Below are positions 23,856 to 31,053 of a stretch of DNA of 31,053 nucleotides, piece after piece (the first letter of the stretch is position 1; each line of letters opens with the position of its first letter). The stretch is taken from the NCBI GenBank assembly GCA_937952155.1, contig CALFYH010000108.1, forward strand, positions 1 through 31,053, written 5' to 3'. Below the pieces are notes generated by a model. The model worked only from the letters and a program-made list of their open reading frames with translations. It did not search any database and was not told the DNA's origin. The position numbers and the translations under genes are program-made. Source of the DNA: an uncultured Saprospiraceae bacterium. Its GTDB lineage: Bacteria; Bacteroidota; Bacteroidia; Chitinophagales; Saprospiraceae.

Positions 23856-26247
23856 TAACAACACCTAAAGTAGGCAACAAAGTACCTGTGCTATCATTGA
23901 TAGATTTTACTTTATAACGCCACAACTCAGGCGCTTGATCAGGATTTACGATGATAGGTCCACCGATAGGCTTATTTTCTGCGTCCAATGGTCTGTCTAG
24001 TACTAATACATCTCTTGCTACAGCTGCGGCTGTCACGTTTTGCAAATCCAAATATAAGTTGAGATCCCAACCTTTGAAAAACCATTTTTTGTCCAATCGT
24101 AGATCCAAAGCACCAAAAGCGCCATAGCGAAGCGTATTGATCTGACTATAATCGGGAATTCCTGCAAAATTTCTGTCCCAATTGACAGCTAGATCGGAGT
24201 TTGGACTAAATGGAGTACCTGGCAATCCTGACTGGTAGCGGTATTTAATGCCTAATTCCCAGTTTTTACCAAATCTTTTACCACCAGTAAGGCTGATAAT
24301 ATGACGACTATCCCAACTACTGGGTGCATAGGAATTTTGAGCATTGGTAAATTCAGACTTTCCGAATGTATAAGCCAACAATCCATAAAATCCCTTGGTC
24401 AGCCTTCTTTGTAATAAGACTTCTACACCAAAAGTTCGACCTTTAGAATCAGAAGTAACTGGCTCATTGCCTATGACACCAAAGTCTCCACCGAGATTGG
24501 CGAGTGATATCTTCTCTCTCAATAGAAATGGGTAATTTGCATAAGTTTTATAGTATGCTTCGACGGTAATTCTACTTGCTGCATCGGGATTGTATTCTAC
24601 GCCTGTAACGATATGATTGGCTTTGATGTAAGTGATTTTATTTGCTTTATTGACCAATGCACCATTGGCAGTATAACCCAAAGCCGTGAAAGGTGGCAAT
24701 TGATAATATCTACCCATATTGAAGTTGATGGATAGTTTTTCGCTAAGTTGATAAGAAGCAGAAAGTCTCGGTGAAAACTGATCCAAAGGATTGTTCATTT
24801 CTGAAGAGTAATTATTGCCATCGAGCCTAAATCCTAGTGCTAGATTGAGCCTTTCAGAAAGCAGTTTACGGCTTACATTACCAAATAAACCATATTTGTA
24901 CATATTCAATGCCGAAGTATAATTTATATTTTCTGATCCAGCATTGGTATAAATTTTATTGGATGTTTGATTATTATATTTTACATACTCATAACTTACT
25001 CCAGCGAGATATTCCCATTGTCCATGTTTGCGGGCATTTTCTATCCGCAATTTATTTTCTATTTCCTGAGAAGTATAATCCAAAACCAGATTTTCAGGGT
25101 TGGATTCGTCATTATTTAGGTATTTGACTGCTTTATTATTGAGCATATTGCGGCTGATGACAAAATTGGTATATCCATGACTTCCGTAATGTTTATACAC
25201 AATGCCGTTTGTATAATTCCATTGTGTATTCACTGGCAGCCGTTCGAGTAGATATTGTTTTGATTCGGTATCATTGGCATCTTTATTTAGCGAAAAATCA
25301 TCTATTGCGCCAAGCCCGATAAAGGAAATCTCATTTTTATTGTCAATTTTGTACTTGTACTTCATATTGAAATCGGTGTAAGTAGGCAAAAAAGGAAGCC
25401 CGATTGCTTTGAACAAAAACTGCAAATACGATCTACGTGCAGAAAATAGAAATGTACTTTTTTTGCTCAATGGCCCATCAAGTGTCAATCCAATATCAGT
25501 CGCTCCGGCAGTAAGGTTGGCGCCGATTCTATCATCGCGACCATCTTTAAATTTGAAATTGAATACGGAACTCAAAGCATTGCCTCTGCTTACAGGAAAT
25601 GCTCCACTATAGAAATCCACCTCACGTATGAAATCAACATTGATGATACCTGCTGGACCACCAGATGATCCTTGAGTAGAAAAGTGATTGATGACAGGCA
25701 CTTCTATATCATCCACAAAAAAGCGGTTTTCATTGGGCGCACCACCACGGATGATCAAGTCATTTCTAAAGGAAGCCGTAGATGTCACACCTGGTAAAGA
25801 TTGGATTACTCTAGAAATATCTCTGTTTCCACCTGGATTTCTTTTGATTTCTGAGACGCCGATGGTACGAAGAGAGACAGGACTTTCTGCTGTTTTTTTG
25901 AATGAAGATGCTTTGACAACGATTTCTTCGAGTTGCTTGGCATTTTCCACCATTTCGAAGTTGAAGATGGTAGGCCTGATACCTTGAATCTCTATTTCTG
26001 ATTGATTTATCGTCTCATAACCGAGATAACTAACGCTGATATTGTATATCCCTGGCTTCAATCCTTCTATCTTGTAATTGCCATCAATGTCAGTTGACGT
26101 ACCTAAGTCCGATCCAACCAAAACAATATTGGCGCCAATGATGGCTTCATTTGATAGTTTGTCTTTGACGGTACCTTTGATTGTGCCAGTTTGGGCAAAA
26201 GAAAGGATTGGTAGTAATAAGACTAAAATGGTTTTAATAAGCTTCAT
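23845..26247 (-). CDS. TonB-dependent receptor with carboxypeptidase-regulatory-like N-terminal domain
   Basis: 800 residues. Residues 1-18 are a signal peptide (LPILSFAQ). Residues about 21-105 are a CarboxypepD_reg-like beta-sandwich (GTIKGTVKDKLSNEAIIGANI, in part; DIDGNYKIEGLKPG). A plug domain follows (about 125-230: VIQSLPGVTS, FRNDLIIRGGAPNENRFFVDDIEV, in part RGGAPNENRFF), then the outer-membrane barrel with many aromatic strands (SKKSTFLFSARRSYLQF in part, FGVEVLLQRRLTKGFYG in part). No SusD partner is adjacent, so it is a stand-alone importer rather than a SusC-type PUL member; the substrate is unknown. The final strand ends GVVISL. A near-consensus -7 element (TAATCTTG) lies about 20 bp upstream. 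Confidence 0.93.
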   Translation of the reverse strand: MKLIKTILVLLLPILSFAQTGTIKGTVKDKLSNEAIIGANIVLVGSDLGTSTDIDGNYKIEGLKPGIYNISVSYLGYETINQSEIEIQGIRPTIFNFEMVENAKQLEEIVVKASSFKKTAESPVSLRTIGVSEIKRNPGGNRDISRVIQSLPGVTSTASFRNDLIIRGGAPNENRFFVDDIEVPVINHFSTQGSSGGPAGIINVDFIREVDFYSGAFPVSRGNALSSVFNFKFKDGRDDRIGANLTAGATDIGLTLDGPLSKKSTFLFSARRSYLQFLFKAIGLPFLPTYTDFNMKYKYKIDNKNEISFIGLGAIDDFSLNKDANDTESKQYLLERLPVNTQWNYTNGIVYKHYGSHGYTNFVISRNMLNNKAVKYLNNDESNPENLVLDYTSQEIENKLRIENARKHGQWEYLAGVSYEYVKYNNQTSNKIYTNAGSENINYTSALNMYKYGLFGNVSRKLLSERLNLALGFRLDGNNYSSEMNNPLDQFSPRLSASYQLSEKLSINFNMGRYYQLPPFTALGYTANGALVNKANKITYIKANHIVTGVEYNPDAASRITVEAYYKTYANYPFLLREKISLANLGGDFGVIGNEPVTSDSKGRTFGVEVLLQRRLTKGFYGLLAYTFGKSEFTNAQNSYAPSSWDSRHIISLTGGKRFGKNWELGIKYRYQSGLPGTPFSPNSDLAVNWDRNFAGIPDYSQINTLRYGAFGALDLRLDKKWFFKGWDLNLYLDLQNVTAAAVARDVLVLDRPLDAENKPIGGPIIVNPDQAPELWRYKVKSINDSTGTLLPTLGVVISL

Positions 26248-26819
26248 ATATTTCCATTAATATTTGAGATGGCAAGATTACAAATTTTTGGGATAATGGT
26301 TTTTAAGGTGTGGATATTTATTTTTTGAAATTTTGGTTAGCGAAAGGATTGAATATTTATAGGCTCAATATTTGGCTTTTATTAATTAAAATTAAACAAT
26401 CTAAAGTGCTTGTGCAAGTTTTATTTTATTATAAATCCGCGGTGAGAAAAACAAATAGTACAAAATTTATTTTAGAAGAAAAATTGAGGAATCATGCTTA
26501 AAATAAGTACCAAATTAAACTTCAAGGTAGAATGCAAAGCGGGTAGGCTGTTCCGGTACGCGGAGCGATTTATCGGAACTAGCGTTTTTTGTTTACTTTT
26601 TTTGGCAATGCAAAAAAGTAAAAGCCCGTCGCGGCTTGAGCGACAAAGCTAAACGCTTGCAGTAAGTTAAAGTATTAGGTTACTAAATAATAAAAATTTA
26701 AATCAAAGAAAATAAAAATATCGTATTTTTAATTTTGTGAATTTTGTTATACACACAAATCCACGCATTCAACCATATTTCCCAGTATTTTACGTAACTT
26801 TACGGCAAGATTTTATAAT
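26248..26819. other. Long intergenic region with a nested-hairpin block
   Basis: 572 bp between the leftward TonB receptor and rightward hemJ genes. It is very AT-rich except for about 26530-26660, which is clearly richer in GC and holds several inverted repeats (separate entry). A 63-codon open frame at 26310-26501 has no promoter box or recognisable content and is not called. A 7-of-8 match to the -7 box (TAACTTTA, 26795-26802) lies 17 bp before the hemJ ATG. Confidence 0.6.
26550..26657. repeat. Block of nested inverted repeats, possible interspersed repeat element
   Basis: Three structures sit in a row. First, GTTCCG (26550-26555) pairs with CGGAAC (26574-26579). Then an outer stem AGCGTTT (26581-26587) with AAACGCT (26651-26657) encloses two hairpins: TTTACTTTTTT (26592-26602) with AAAAAAGTAAA (26612-26622), loop of 9; and GTCGC (26628-26632) with GCGAC (26640-26644), loop of 7. 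GC content jumps here. The shape suggests a REP/MITE-like dispersed repeat or structured RNA; the second hairpin could also terminate transcription. Confidence 0.55.
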
Positions 26820-27386
26820 ATGGAAACACTTCTGCTTATTATCAAGGTTTTTCACTTCCTAGGTTTTGTTGCTTGGGTAGGCGGACTTTTTTACCTCGCC
26901 AATATCATGGTATATCATCGTAGAGCCATCGATCATGCTACCTCGGAGTCGCATATAGTTCCTGCTGTTTTTGATAAGATTGAAAAAGGTGTTTATAAAA
27001 AAATGTGCAATCCCGCTATGATGTTGACATGGACAGCTGGTATCATTATGCTGATCATACATGGTATGGATTGGTTCAAAGTCAATCTGTGGATGCATCA
27101 CAAGCTATTGTTATTGGTACTGCTCACCGTGTATCATCTATTGCTCAAAATTCAGATGACAAAATTGCATCAGCGAACACATCATATGACTACCTTGCAA
27201 TTCCAATTTTTTAATGCCATACCTGTGTTGTTTCTGGCAGCCATTGTAGTTTTGGCTATTTTTAGAAATTCGGATCCTTTGGTGCAGCCTATAGTTGTGT
27301 TGAGTATGTCTGCGGCACTGCTTTTTATTTTTGCTAAAGTCAAACAACCAAAAAAAGGATCTAATCAAAATAATGCTTCATCATGA
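26820..27386 (+). CDS. hemJ: Protoporphyrinogen IX oxidase HemJ (CopD-like membrane protein)
   Basis: 188 residues, the usual HemJ/UPF0093 size or slightly longer. It oxidises protoporphyrinogen IX to protoporphyrin IX, the penultimate step of heme synthesis, in the inner membrane. About four to five helices are visible. Key segments: FHFLGFVAWVGGLFYLANI (with His12), the VYHRR end of helix 1, NPAMMLTWTAGIIML, and WMHHKLLLLVLLTVYH with Lys95. The conserved His and Lys fit a heme-binding oxidase. Its stop overlaps the next gene by 4 bp (ATGA), so the downstream protein is made with it. Confidence 0.88.
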   Translation: METLLLIIKVFHFLGFVAWVGGLFYLANIMVYHRRAIDHATSESHIVPAVFDKIEKGVYKKMCNPAMMLTWTAGIIMLIIHGMDWFKVNLWMHHKLLLLVLLTVYHLLLKIQMTKLHQRTHHMTTLQFQFFNAIPVLFLAAIVVLAIFRNSDPLVQPIVVLSMSAALLFIFAKVKQPKKGSNQNNASS

Positions 27387-28390
27387 CACGAACAAAAAAA
27401 TATCTTATCATATTCGGTATCTTGCTTGTCCTAATCCTTGGATTATCATGGATGTTGCCAAAGGTGTACAAAACAGATACGCACATCAATATCGATGCCC
27501 CTGCGATTTTTGTGTACAATGCCATCAATGACCTCAATTATCAAAAGGATTGGAATGGCAAATCTGCGCTAGACACATCATTTCTATTGGTATGTGCTGG
27601 AAGTACAGTAGGTGCAAAATCGTCTTGTGATTATAAAACCAAACAGTATGGCCATGGTGTTTTGCGCATCATGTATAGCGGTGCAGATAGCTTGGTGATT
27701 GCTGACGAACCCGATAATGCTAGTGCACGATCATTTCAGTATAAGGTAATTGCAACGGATAGCATGCATACCAAGCTTCAGGTCGTAGGTTTAGGTCAGT
27801 CTGGGTTTATTACCAATATTTGGAATTTTATTCATAAGTGGAAACTATCGAAACATATAAAACATGGATTGGACAATCTAAAAATATTTGTCGAAAACAG
27901 ACACAAAAATAAGATATATAACGGCTTTAAGATAGAAGAATCGTTGCAAAACGAAAAGAACTACATCATGCATCGTTCGGAAGTTGAGATGGAGAATTTA
28001 GCCCAATATTATGCACAAAACATCAGTGCTTTGTACCAAACAGCTTTGGAGAATAATATTGCGGTAAGTGGCATGCCTTGTGGCCTATATTTTAAATGGG
28101 ATACAACCAACAATAAGGCAGATATGGCCGCTGCACTTCCGACTGTTGCAGAGACCAATGTCATCAATACTTCGTCATTTCATATTCCGCAAAGGCTGGC
28201 TTTAAAAGTAGCCTACAAAGGCGAAAGCAGCAAATCTGGTATCGCACACGCAGCAATGGACGCCTACATGCTAGATCATAGATTGACTCAAGATGTTCCT
28301 GTTGTAGAAGAATATATGACAAATCCGTCCGAAGAGCCCGATCCATCCAAATGGATAACCAATATCTATTATTATGTCAATAGGAAATAA
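27383..28390 (+). CDS. Membrane-anchored SRPBCC + GyrI-like domain protein
   Basis: 335 residues. Residues 6-25 form an N-terminal membrane anchor (YLIIFGILLVLILGLSWML, in part). Residues about 33-165 look like an SRPBCC/polyketide-cyclase-like lipid or ligand-binding fold (INIDAPAIFVYNAINDL at the start, WNFIHKWKLSK near the end). Residues about 180-335 resemble a GyrI-like/effector-binding domain (YAQNISALYQTALENN, GLYFKWD, ALKVAYKGESS, ITNIYYYVN). The ligand is unknown. The 4-bp overlap with hemJ suggests co-translation. GyrI-like folds are related to SOUL heme-binding proteins, so a porphyrin-linked role is possible, but this is speculation from context. Confidence 0.72.
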   Translation: MTRTKKYLIIFGILLVLILGLSWMLPKVYKTDTHINIDAPAIFVYNAINDLNYQKDWNGKSALDTSFLLVCAGSTVGAKSSCDYKTKQYGHGVLRIMYSGADSLVIADEPDNASARSFQYKVIATDSMHTKLQVVGLGQSGFITNIWNFIHKWKLSKHIKHGLDNLKIFVENRHKNKIYNGFKIEESLQNEKNYIMHRSEVEMENLAQYYAQNISALYQTALENNIAVSGMPCGLYFKWDTTNNKADMAAALPTVAETNVINTSSFHIPQRLALKVAYKGESSKSGIAHAAMDAYMLDHRLTQDVPVVEEYMTNPSEEPDPSKWITNIYYYVNRK

Positions 28391-28434
28391 ACCTACATAT
28401 CTGAAATCGACAACATTTATTGTAATCTGAGCGC

Positions 28435-29406
28435 ATGGGAGATTGGATAAGTACAATGAATGAATATGGCCGTCGCGAGATACCATTTTTATTCATCCTT
28501 GATTTTGAATTGCAAAAACCTGTGGTGATTCCATTGGCAGACATGCCAGATGATATCTTATATAAGTTGAATGATGTAAAAAACTATGAATTGCATGGCA
28601 CAAAGAGCAAGCCATTGATATTCAATCCGATACCTGTAAGTTATGACGCCTATAGTAAGGCATTTGAAGGTGTATTAAAAGAAATTTTATTGGGAAATTC
28701 TTTTTTATCAAACCTGACTTTTCCTACCAAGGTCGAATCCAATTATACATTGAGATCTTTGTTCGACATATCACGAGCCAAGTATAAACTGTATTTCAAA
28801 GACCAATTTATCGTTTCGTCACCTGAAATATTTGTACAAATCAAAGATGGAAAGATATGTACATTCCCAATGAAAGGTACCATTGACGCCGAAGTACCAG
28901 ATGCAGAAAACGTCATCCTAGCCGATAAAAAAGAGACAGCCGAGCACTATACGATTGTGGATTTGCTCCGCAATGACCTCAGTATTGTGGCAAAAAATGT
29001 TCGTGTCAATCGCTTTAGATATGTCGAAAAACTCACAACGACTTCACGTACATTGCTACAGGTAAGTTCAGAAATAGAAGGTACTTTGCCAGATGATTAT
29101 AAGTCCAAATTGGGGGATATTTTTGCAGCATTATTGCCAGCCGGCAGCATATCTGGTGCACCCAAAAAGAAAACGGTTCAAATCATAAAAGACCACGAAA
29201 TAGATGCTCGTGGATATTATACCGGGGTATTTGGCGTATTTGATGGCCAAAATGTGGATAGTGCCGTGATGATCCGATTTATAGAAAATACAGACGGCAA
29301 TCTGACTTATCGCAGTGGTTGTGGCATTACTGCGCTGAGTGATTGCGAAGCTGAATACAAAGAAATGATCGCAAAAGTCTATGTCCCTGTTGGTAGAAAG
29401 TATTAA
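28435..29406 (+). CDS. pabB: Aminodeoxychorismate synthase component I (PabB-type)
   Basis: 323 residues, covering only the chorismate-binding domain; the N-terminal region of larger TrpE/PabB proteins is missing, as in many Bacteroidota. Converts chorismate with ammonia to 4-amino-4-deoxychorismate for folate. Motifs: VSYDAYSKAFEGVLKEI, SNLTFPTKV, SSPEIFV, FPMKGTID with Lys147, ADKKETAEHYTIVDLLRNDLS (in part), LPAGSISGAPKKKT, and GYYTGVFGVFDG. The Lys in PMKGT replaces the Ala of TrpE-type PIAGT and marks the PabB subclass. The pabA/trpG amidotransferase is not here. Its end overlaps the following pabC-like gene by 26 bp. Confidence 0.9.
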   Translation: MGDWISTMNEYGRREIPFLFILDFELQKPVVIPLADMPDDILYKLNDVKNYELHGTKSKPLIFNPIPVSYDAYSKAFEGVLKEILLGNSFLSNLTFPTKVESNYTLRSLFDISRAKYKLYFKDQFIVSSPEIFVQIKDGKICTFPMKGTIDAEVPDAENVILADKKETAEHYTIVDLLRNDLSIVAKNVRVNRFRYVEKLTTTSRTLLQVSSEIEGTLPDDYKSKLGDIFAALLPAGSISGAPKKKTVQIIKDHEIDARGYYTGVFGVFDGQNVDSAVMIRFIENTDGNLTYRSGCGITALSDCEAEYKEMIAKVYVPVGRKY

Positions 29407-29986
29407 AATCTACAACGGTAGAATATATAACATCGCACTGCATGAAGCTAGGGCAAACCAAGCACGTGCAGCACTATGGGGCATCACCCAAAAGTTGGAT
29501 TTGAGAAAACACATTATAATCCCCGACACTTGCAAAACAGGTTTGGTAAAATGTAGAGTGTGCTATGACACAAGCATCCGAGAAATAACTTATGCGCCAT
29601 ATAGCGTGAGACAAATCAGGACACTCAAAATCATAGAAACAGAAGAAGACCTACACTATAGCTACAAATGGGCTGATCGACCACAATTGGATCGACTTTA
29701 TGGCTTACGAGATGGCTGCGATGAGATCATCATCGTACAGCATGGATTGGTGACTGATGCATACTATTATAATTTGGTCTTTGAGAAAGATGGTAGATAT
29801 TTCACGTCGATGAAGCCGCTATTGGCTGGTGTACAAAGAGCACGCTTGCTTAAGTCAGGAAAGATCACACCTATCGAGATCTCCGCATCGCATATTGCTA
29901 ATTATAACAGAATTCACTTGATCAATGCACTCACACCAATGGGGAGAATAGTAGTGGAAAGGAGTGATGTAGGTGGTATGAAATGA
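29381..29986 (+). CDS. pabC: Class IV aminotransferase-like protein (4-amino-4-deoxychorismate lyase candidate)
   Basis: 201 residues, short compared with the usual 270. It starts inside the end of pabB (26-bp overlap), so both act in the same pathway. The fold-type IV PLP pattern is present: YNGRIYNIALHEAR at the N-terminus, Lys96 in YKWADRPQLDRLYGLRDG as the PLP lysine candidate, then DEIIIVQHGLVTDAYYYNLVF. The last motif usually has Glu (vtEa..N); here it is Asp. Then SMKPLLAGVQRARLL. The likely role is releasing p-aminobenzoate from aminodeoxychorismate. Activity is supported by gene context rather than by diagnostic residues. Confidence 0.82.
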   Translation: MSLLVESIKIYNGRIYNIALHEARANQARAALWGITQKLDLRKHIIIPDTCKTGLVKCRVCYDTSIREITYAPYSVRQIRTLKIIETEEDLHYSYKWADRPQLDRLYGLRDGCDEIIIVQHGLVTDAYYYNLVFEKDGRYFTSMKPLLAGVQRARLLKSGKITPIEISASHIANYNRIHLINALTPMGRIVVERSDVGGMK

Positions 29987-30102
29987 TGTTTATTGCATTT
30001 GTTGTTTAGAAAAACCATTACATTTGATATTTGTAAAATTTTAATGGATAATACAGAATATTGACCTCATTAACTAAATTCAATATCAAAATTTATGTTA
30101 AA

Positions 30103-30756
30103 ATGACGAAATATAAAATTATTGTTAAGGGTTTGTGTTTTGTTCTATTGCTTGTATTTCAATGTGTTAGATGTAACTCAATCAAAAGTTCCCAAAATGA
30201 TATTCAGGTTAATTTAGATAGTTTATATATGATTGCCCTTAAAGTTGCATTTAAAGGAAGCTGTTTTTATACACCTATCTCACCAACAATTAACAATAAA
30301 TCAGTAGAAACTGATTCAGTTTTGGCAGAATCTTACTTGTATTTTAACAAAGGATTTGAAAATTTTATTGTTGATTCAACCACTAGGTTTGATAATGCAT
30401 ACTTTAACCAAAATTTAAAAACAATGGATTCAATAATAAATGTTGATTCAATCACATTGTACAATTATGGTAATAAATCATTTAGTAGAGTTTCAAATCA
30501 GGAAAATGAAATGAGTGACAATTTAATCTCCTTAATGTCAAATGAAAAGCTTCTTGAAAATCCATCATTTAATGGGTATTTAAGTTTCTCAAAACCAATA
30601 TATAGACTAAAAAATGACCAGAAATTTGAAATTTTTATAAGAATCTCCAAAATGTTAGATTCACCAAGACATTGTTATGTAAGGCTATTGGTTTTTGGAA
30701 ATGAAATAGTAGAATCTGAAATATTAAGTTATACTGAAAATTTAATTTTTAGATAA
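30103..30756 (+). CDS. Unrecognised exported protein
   Basis: 217 residues from the ATG at 30103 (MTKYKIIVKGLCFVLLLVFQ); an in-frame TTG at 30061 is possible but adds nothing signal-like. The N-terminus is a signal peptide with two Cys (QCVRCNS), an untidy lipobox that could be cleaved by signal peptidase II. The body is polar and Asn/Ser/Asp-rich, with no motif I know. It includes NKGFENFIVDSTTRF, LISLMSNEKLL and a late hydrophobic strand YVRLLVFGNEIV. It is more AT-rich than the pab genes before it. No function is proposed. Confidence 0.7.
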   Translation: MTKYKIIVKGLCFVLLLVFQCVRCNSIKSSQNDIQVNLDSLYMIALKVAFKGSCFYTPISPTINNKSVETDSVLAESYLYFNKGFENFIVDSTTRFDNAYFNQNLKTMDSIINVDSITLYNYGNKSFSRVSNQENEMSDNLISLMSNEKLLENPSFNGYLSFSKPIYRLKNDQKFEIFIRISKMLDSPRHCYVRLLVFGNEIVESEILSYTENLIFR

Positions 30757-30794
30757 TTTAAAATATCCTAGGAAATAATTATCTAATTTTCATC

Positions 30795-30863
30795 ATAGCG
30801 CATTAAATGAAGCCAATTTTTATAACAATCTTCAGCTTACCACAACAATCCGTGGTGCGCTAT
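30795..30863. repeat. Inverted repeat in the right-edge intergenic region
   Basis: ATAGCGCA (30795-30802) is the exact reverse complement of TGCGCTAT (30856-30863), 53 bases apart, in otherwise AT-rich DNA after the exported-protein gene. It could be a terminator-like structure or part of a small dispersed repeat. No open frame of note lies between 30757 and 31053. Confidence 0.35.
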
Positions 30864-31018
30864 TTTTATGTTACAACTACTGGTTATACACTTCAATCTG
30901 ATACATGAAGCATTTTTAATTTTCTAATTGCAAAAAATGATAATCAATGATGCATATCACCAAGGAATTCCGATGCTCTATTTTGCATAACCATACTGAT
31001 GAATGTATAAGTTTATAC

Positions 31019-31026
31019 TATCTTTG
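31019..31026 (+). promoter_or_regulatory. -7 box at the right edge for a gene beyond the window
   Basis: TATCTTTG matches TAnnTTTG. The ATG two bases after it (31028) is too close to be its start codon, so a rightward gene is expected to begin just past position 31053. Confidence 0.4.
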
Positions 31027-31053
31027 TATGATTTATTTTTTGCGATGTAAAAC

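Noticed and set aside
26310..26501. 63-codon open frame in the hemJ upstream region
   Set aside because: No promoter box, no motif, very AT-rich; chance open frames of this size are common here.

Overview
The window is chromosomal DNA from a Bacteroidota bacterium, probably of the Saprospiria/Chitinophagia type. Three things point there. Several secreted proteins end in type IX secretion (T9SS, Por) C-terminal sorting domains. There is a TonB receptor with a carboxypeptidase-regulatory N-terminus, and a periplasmic two-component-propeller (Reg_prop) histidine kinase. Promoters carry the Bacteroidota -7 box TAnnTTTG close to short 5' leaders. The DNA is AT-rich; the first 1.26 kb is visibly richer in GC.

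Region 1 (1-10.5 kb) is the most distinctive. It holds a secreted SusE/F-like plus beta-helix protein (cut by the window edge), a Reg_prop sensor kinase, a secreted glycosidase-like T9SS cargo, a NarL/LuxR response regulator, a small lipoprotein, and an Asp-box beta-propeller T9SS cargo interrupted by one in-frame TGA. A 16-bp palindrome, TCACAT-N4-ATGTGA, occurs four times here. Each copy lies 33-34 bp upstream of a perfect leftward TAnnTTTG box: before the response regulator, the propeller gene, the beta-helix gene and a 28-codon mini-ORF. I read this as an undescribed, probably autoregulated two-component regulon for surface proteins.

Region 2 (10.6-19.9 kb) holds a small membrane protein, the acyl-CoA carboxylase beta subunit, a one-domain asparaginase-like protein, an outer-membrane barrel plus LVIVD-type lipoprotein pair, and a leftward peroxiredoxin-clpS-aat cluster. 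The last two belong to the N-degron pathway, with a terminator-like hairpin between them. A CotH/lamin-tail T9SS protein follows, and behind it a probable PD-(D/E)XK nuclease-fold protein.

Region 3 (19.9-26.3 kb) holds a RelE/ParE-type toxin-antitoxin pair, recF overlapping a DUF721/DciA-like gene, an LptF/LptG permease, and a convergent TonB-dependent receptor. An intergenic block of nested hairpins follows.

Region 4 (26.8-31.05 kb) holds hemJ overlapping an SRPBCC/GyrI-like gene, overlapping pabB-pabC-like genes for p-aminobenzoate, and an unrecognised exported protein. A promoter sits at the right edge for a gene outside the window. No rRNA, tRNA, CRISPR array or transposase was seen.
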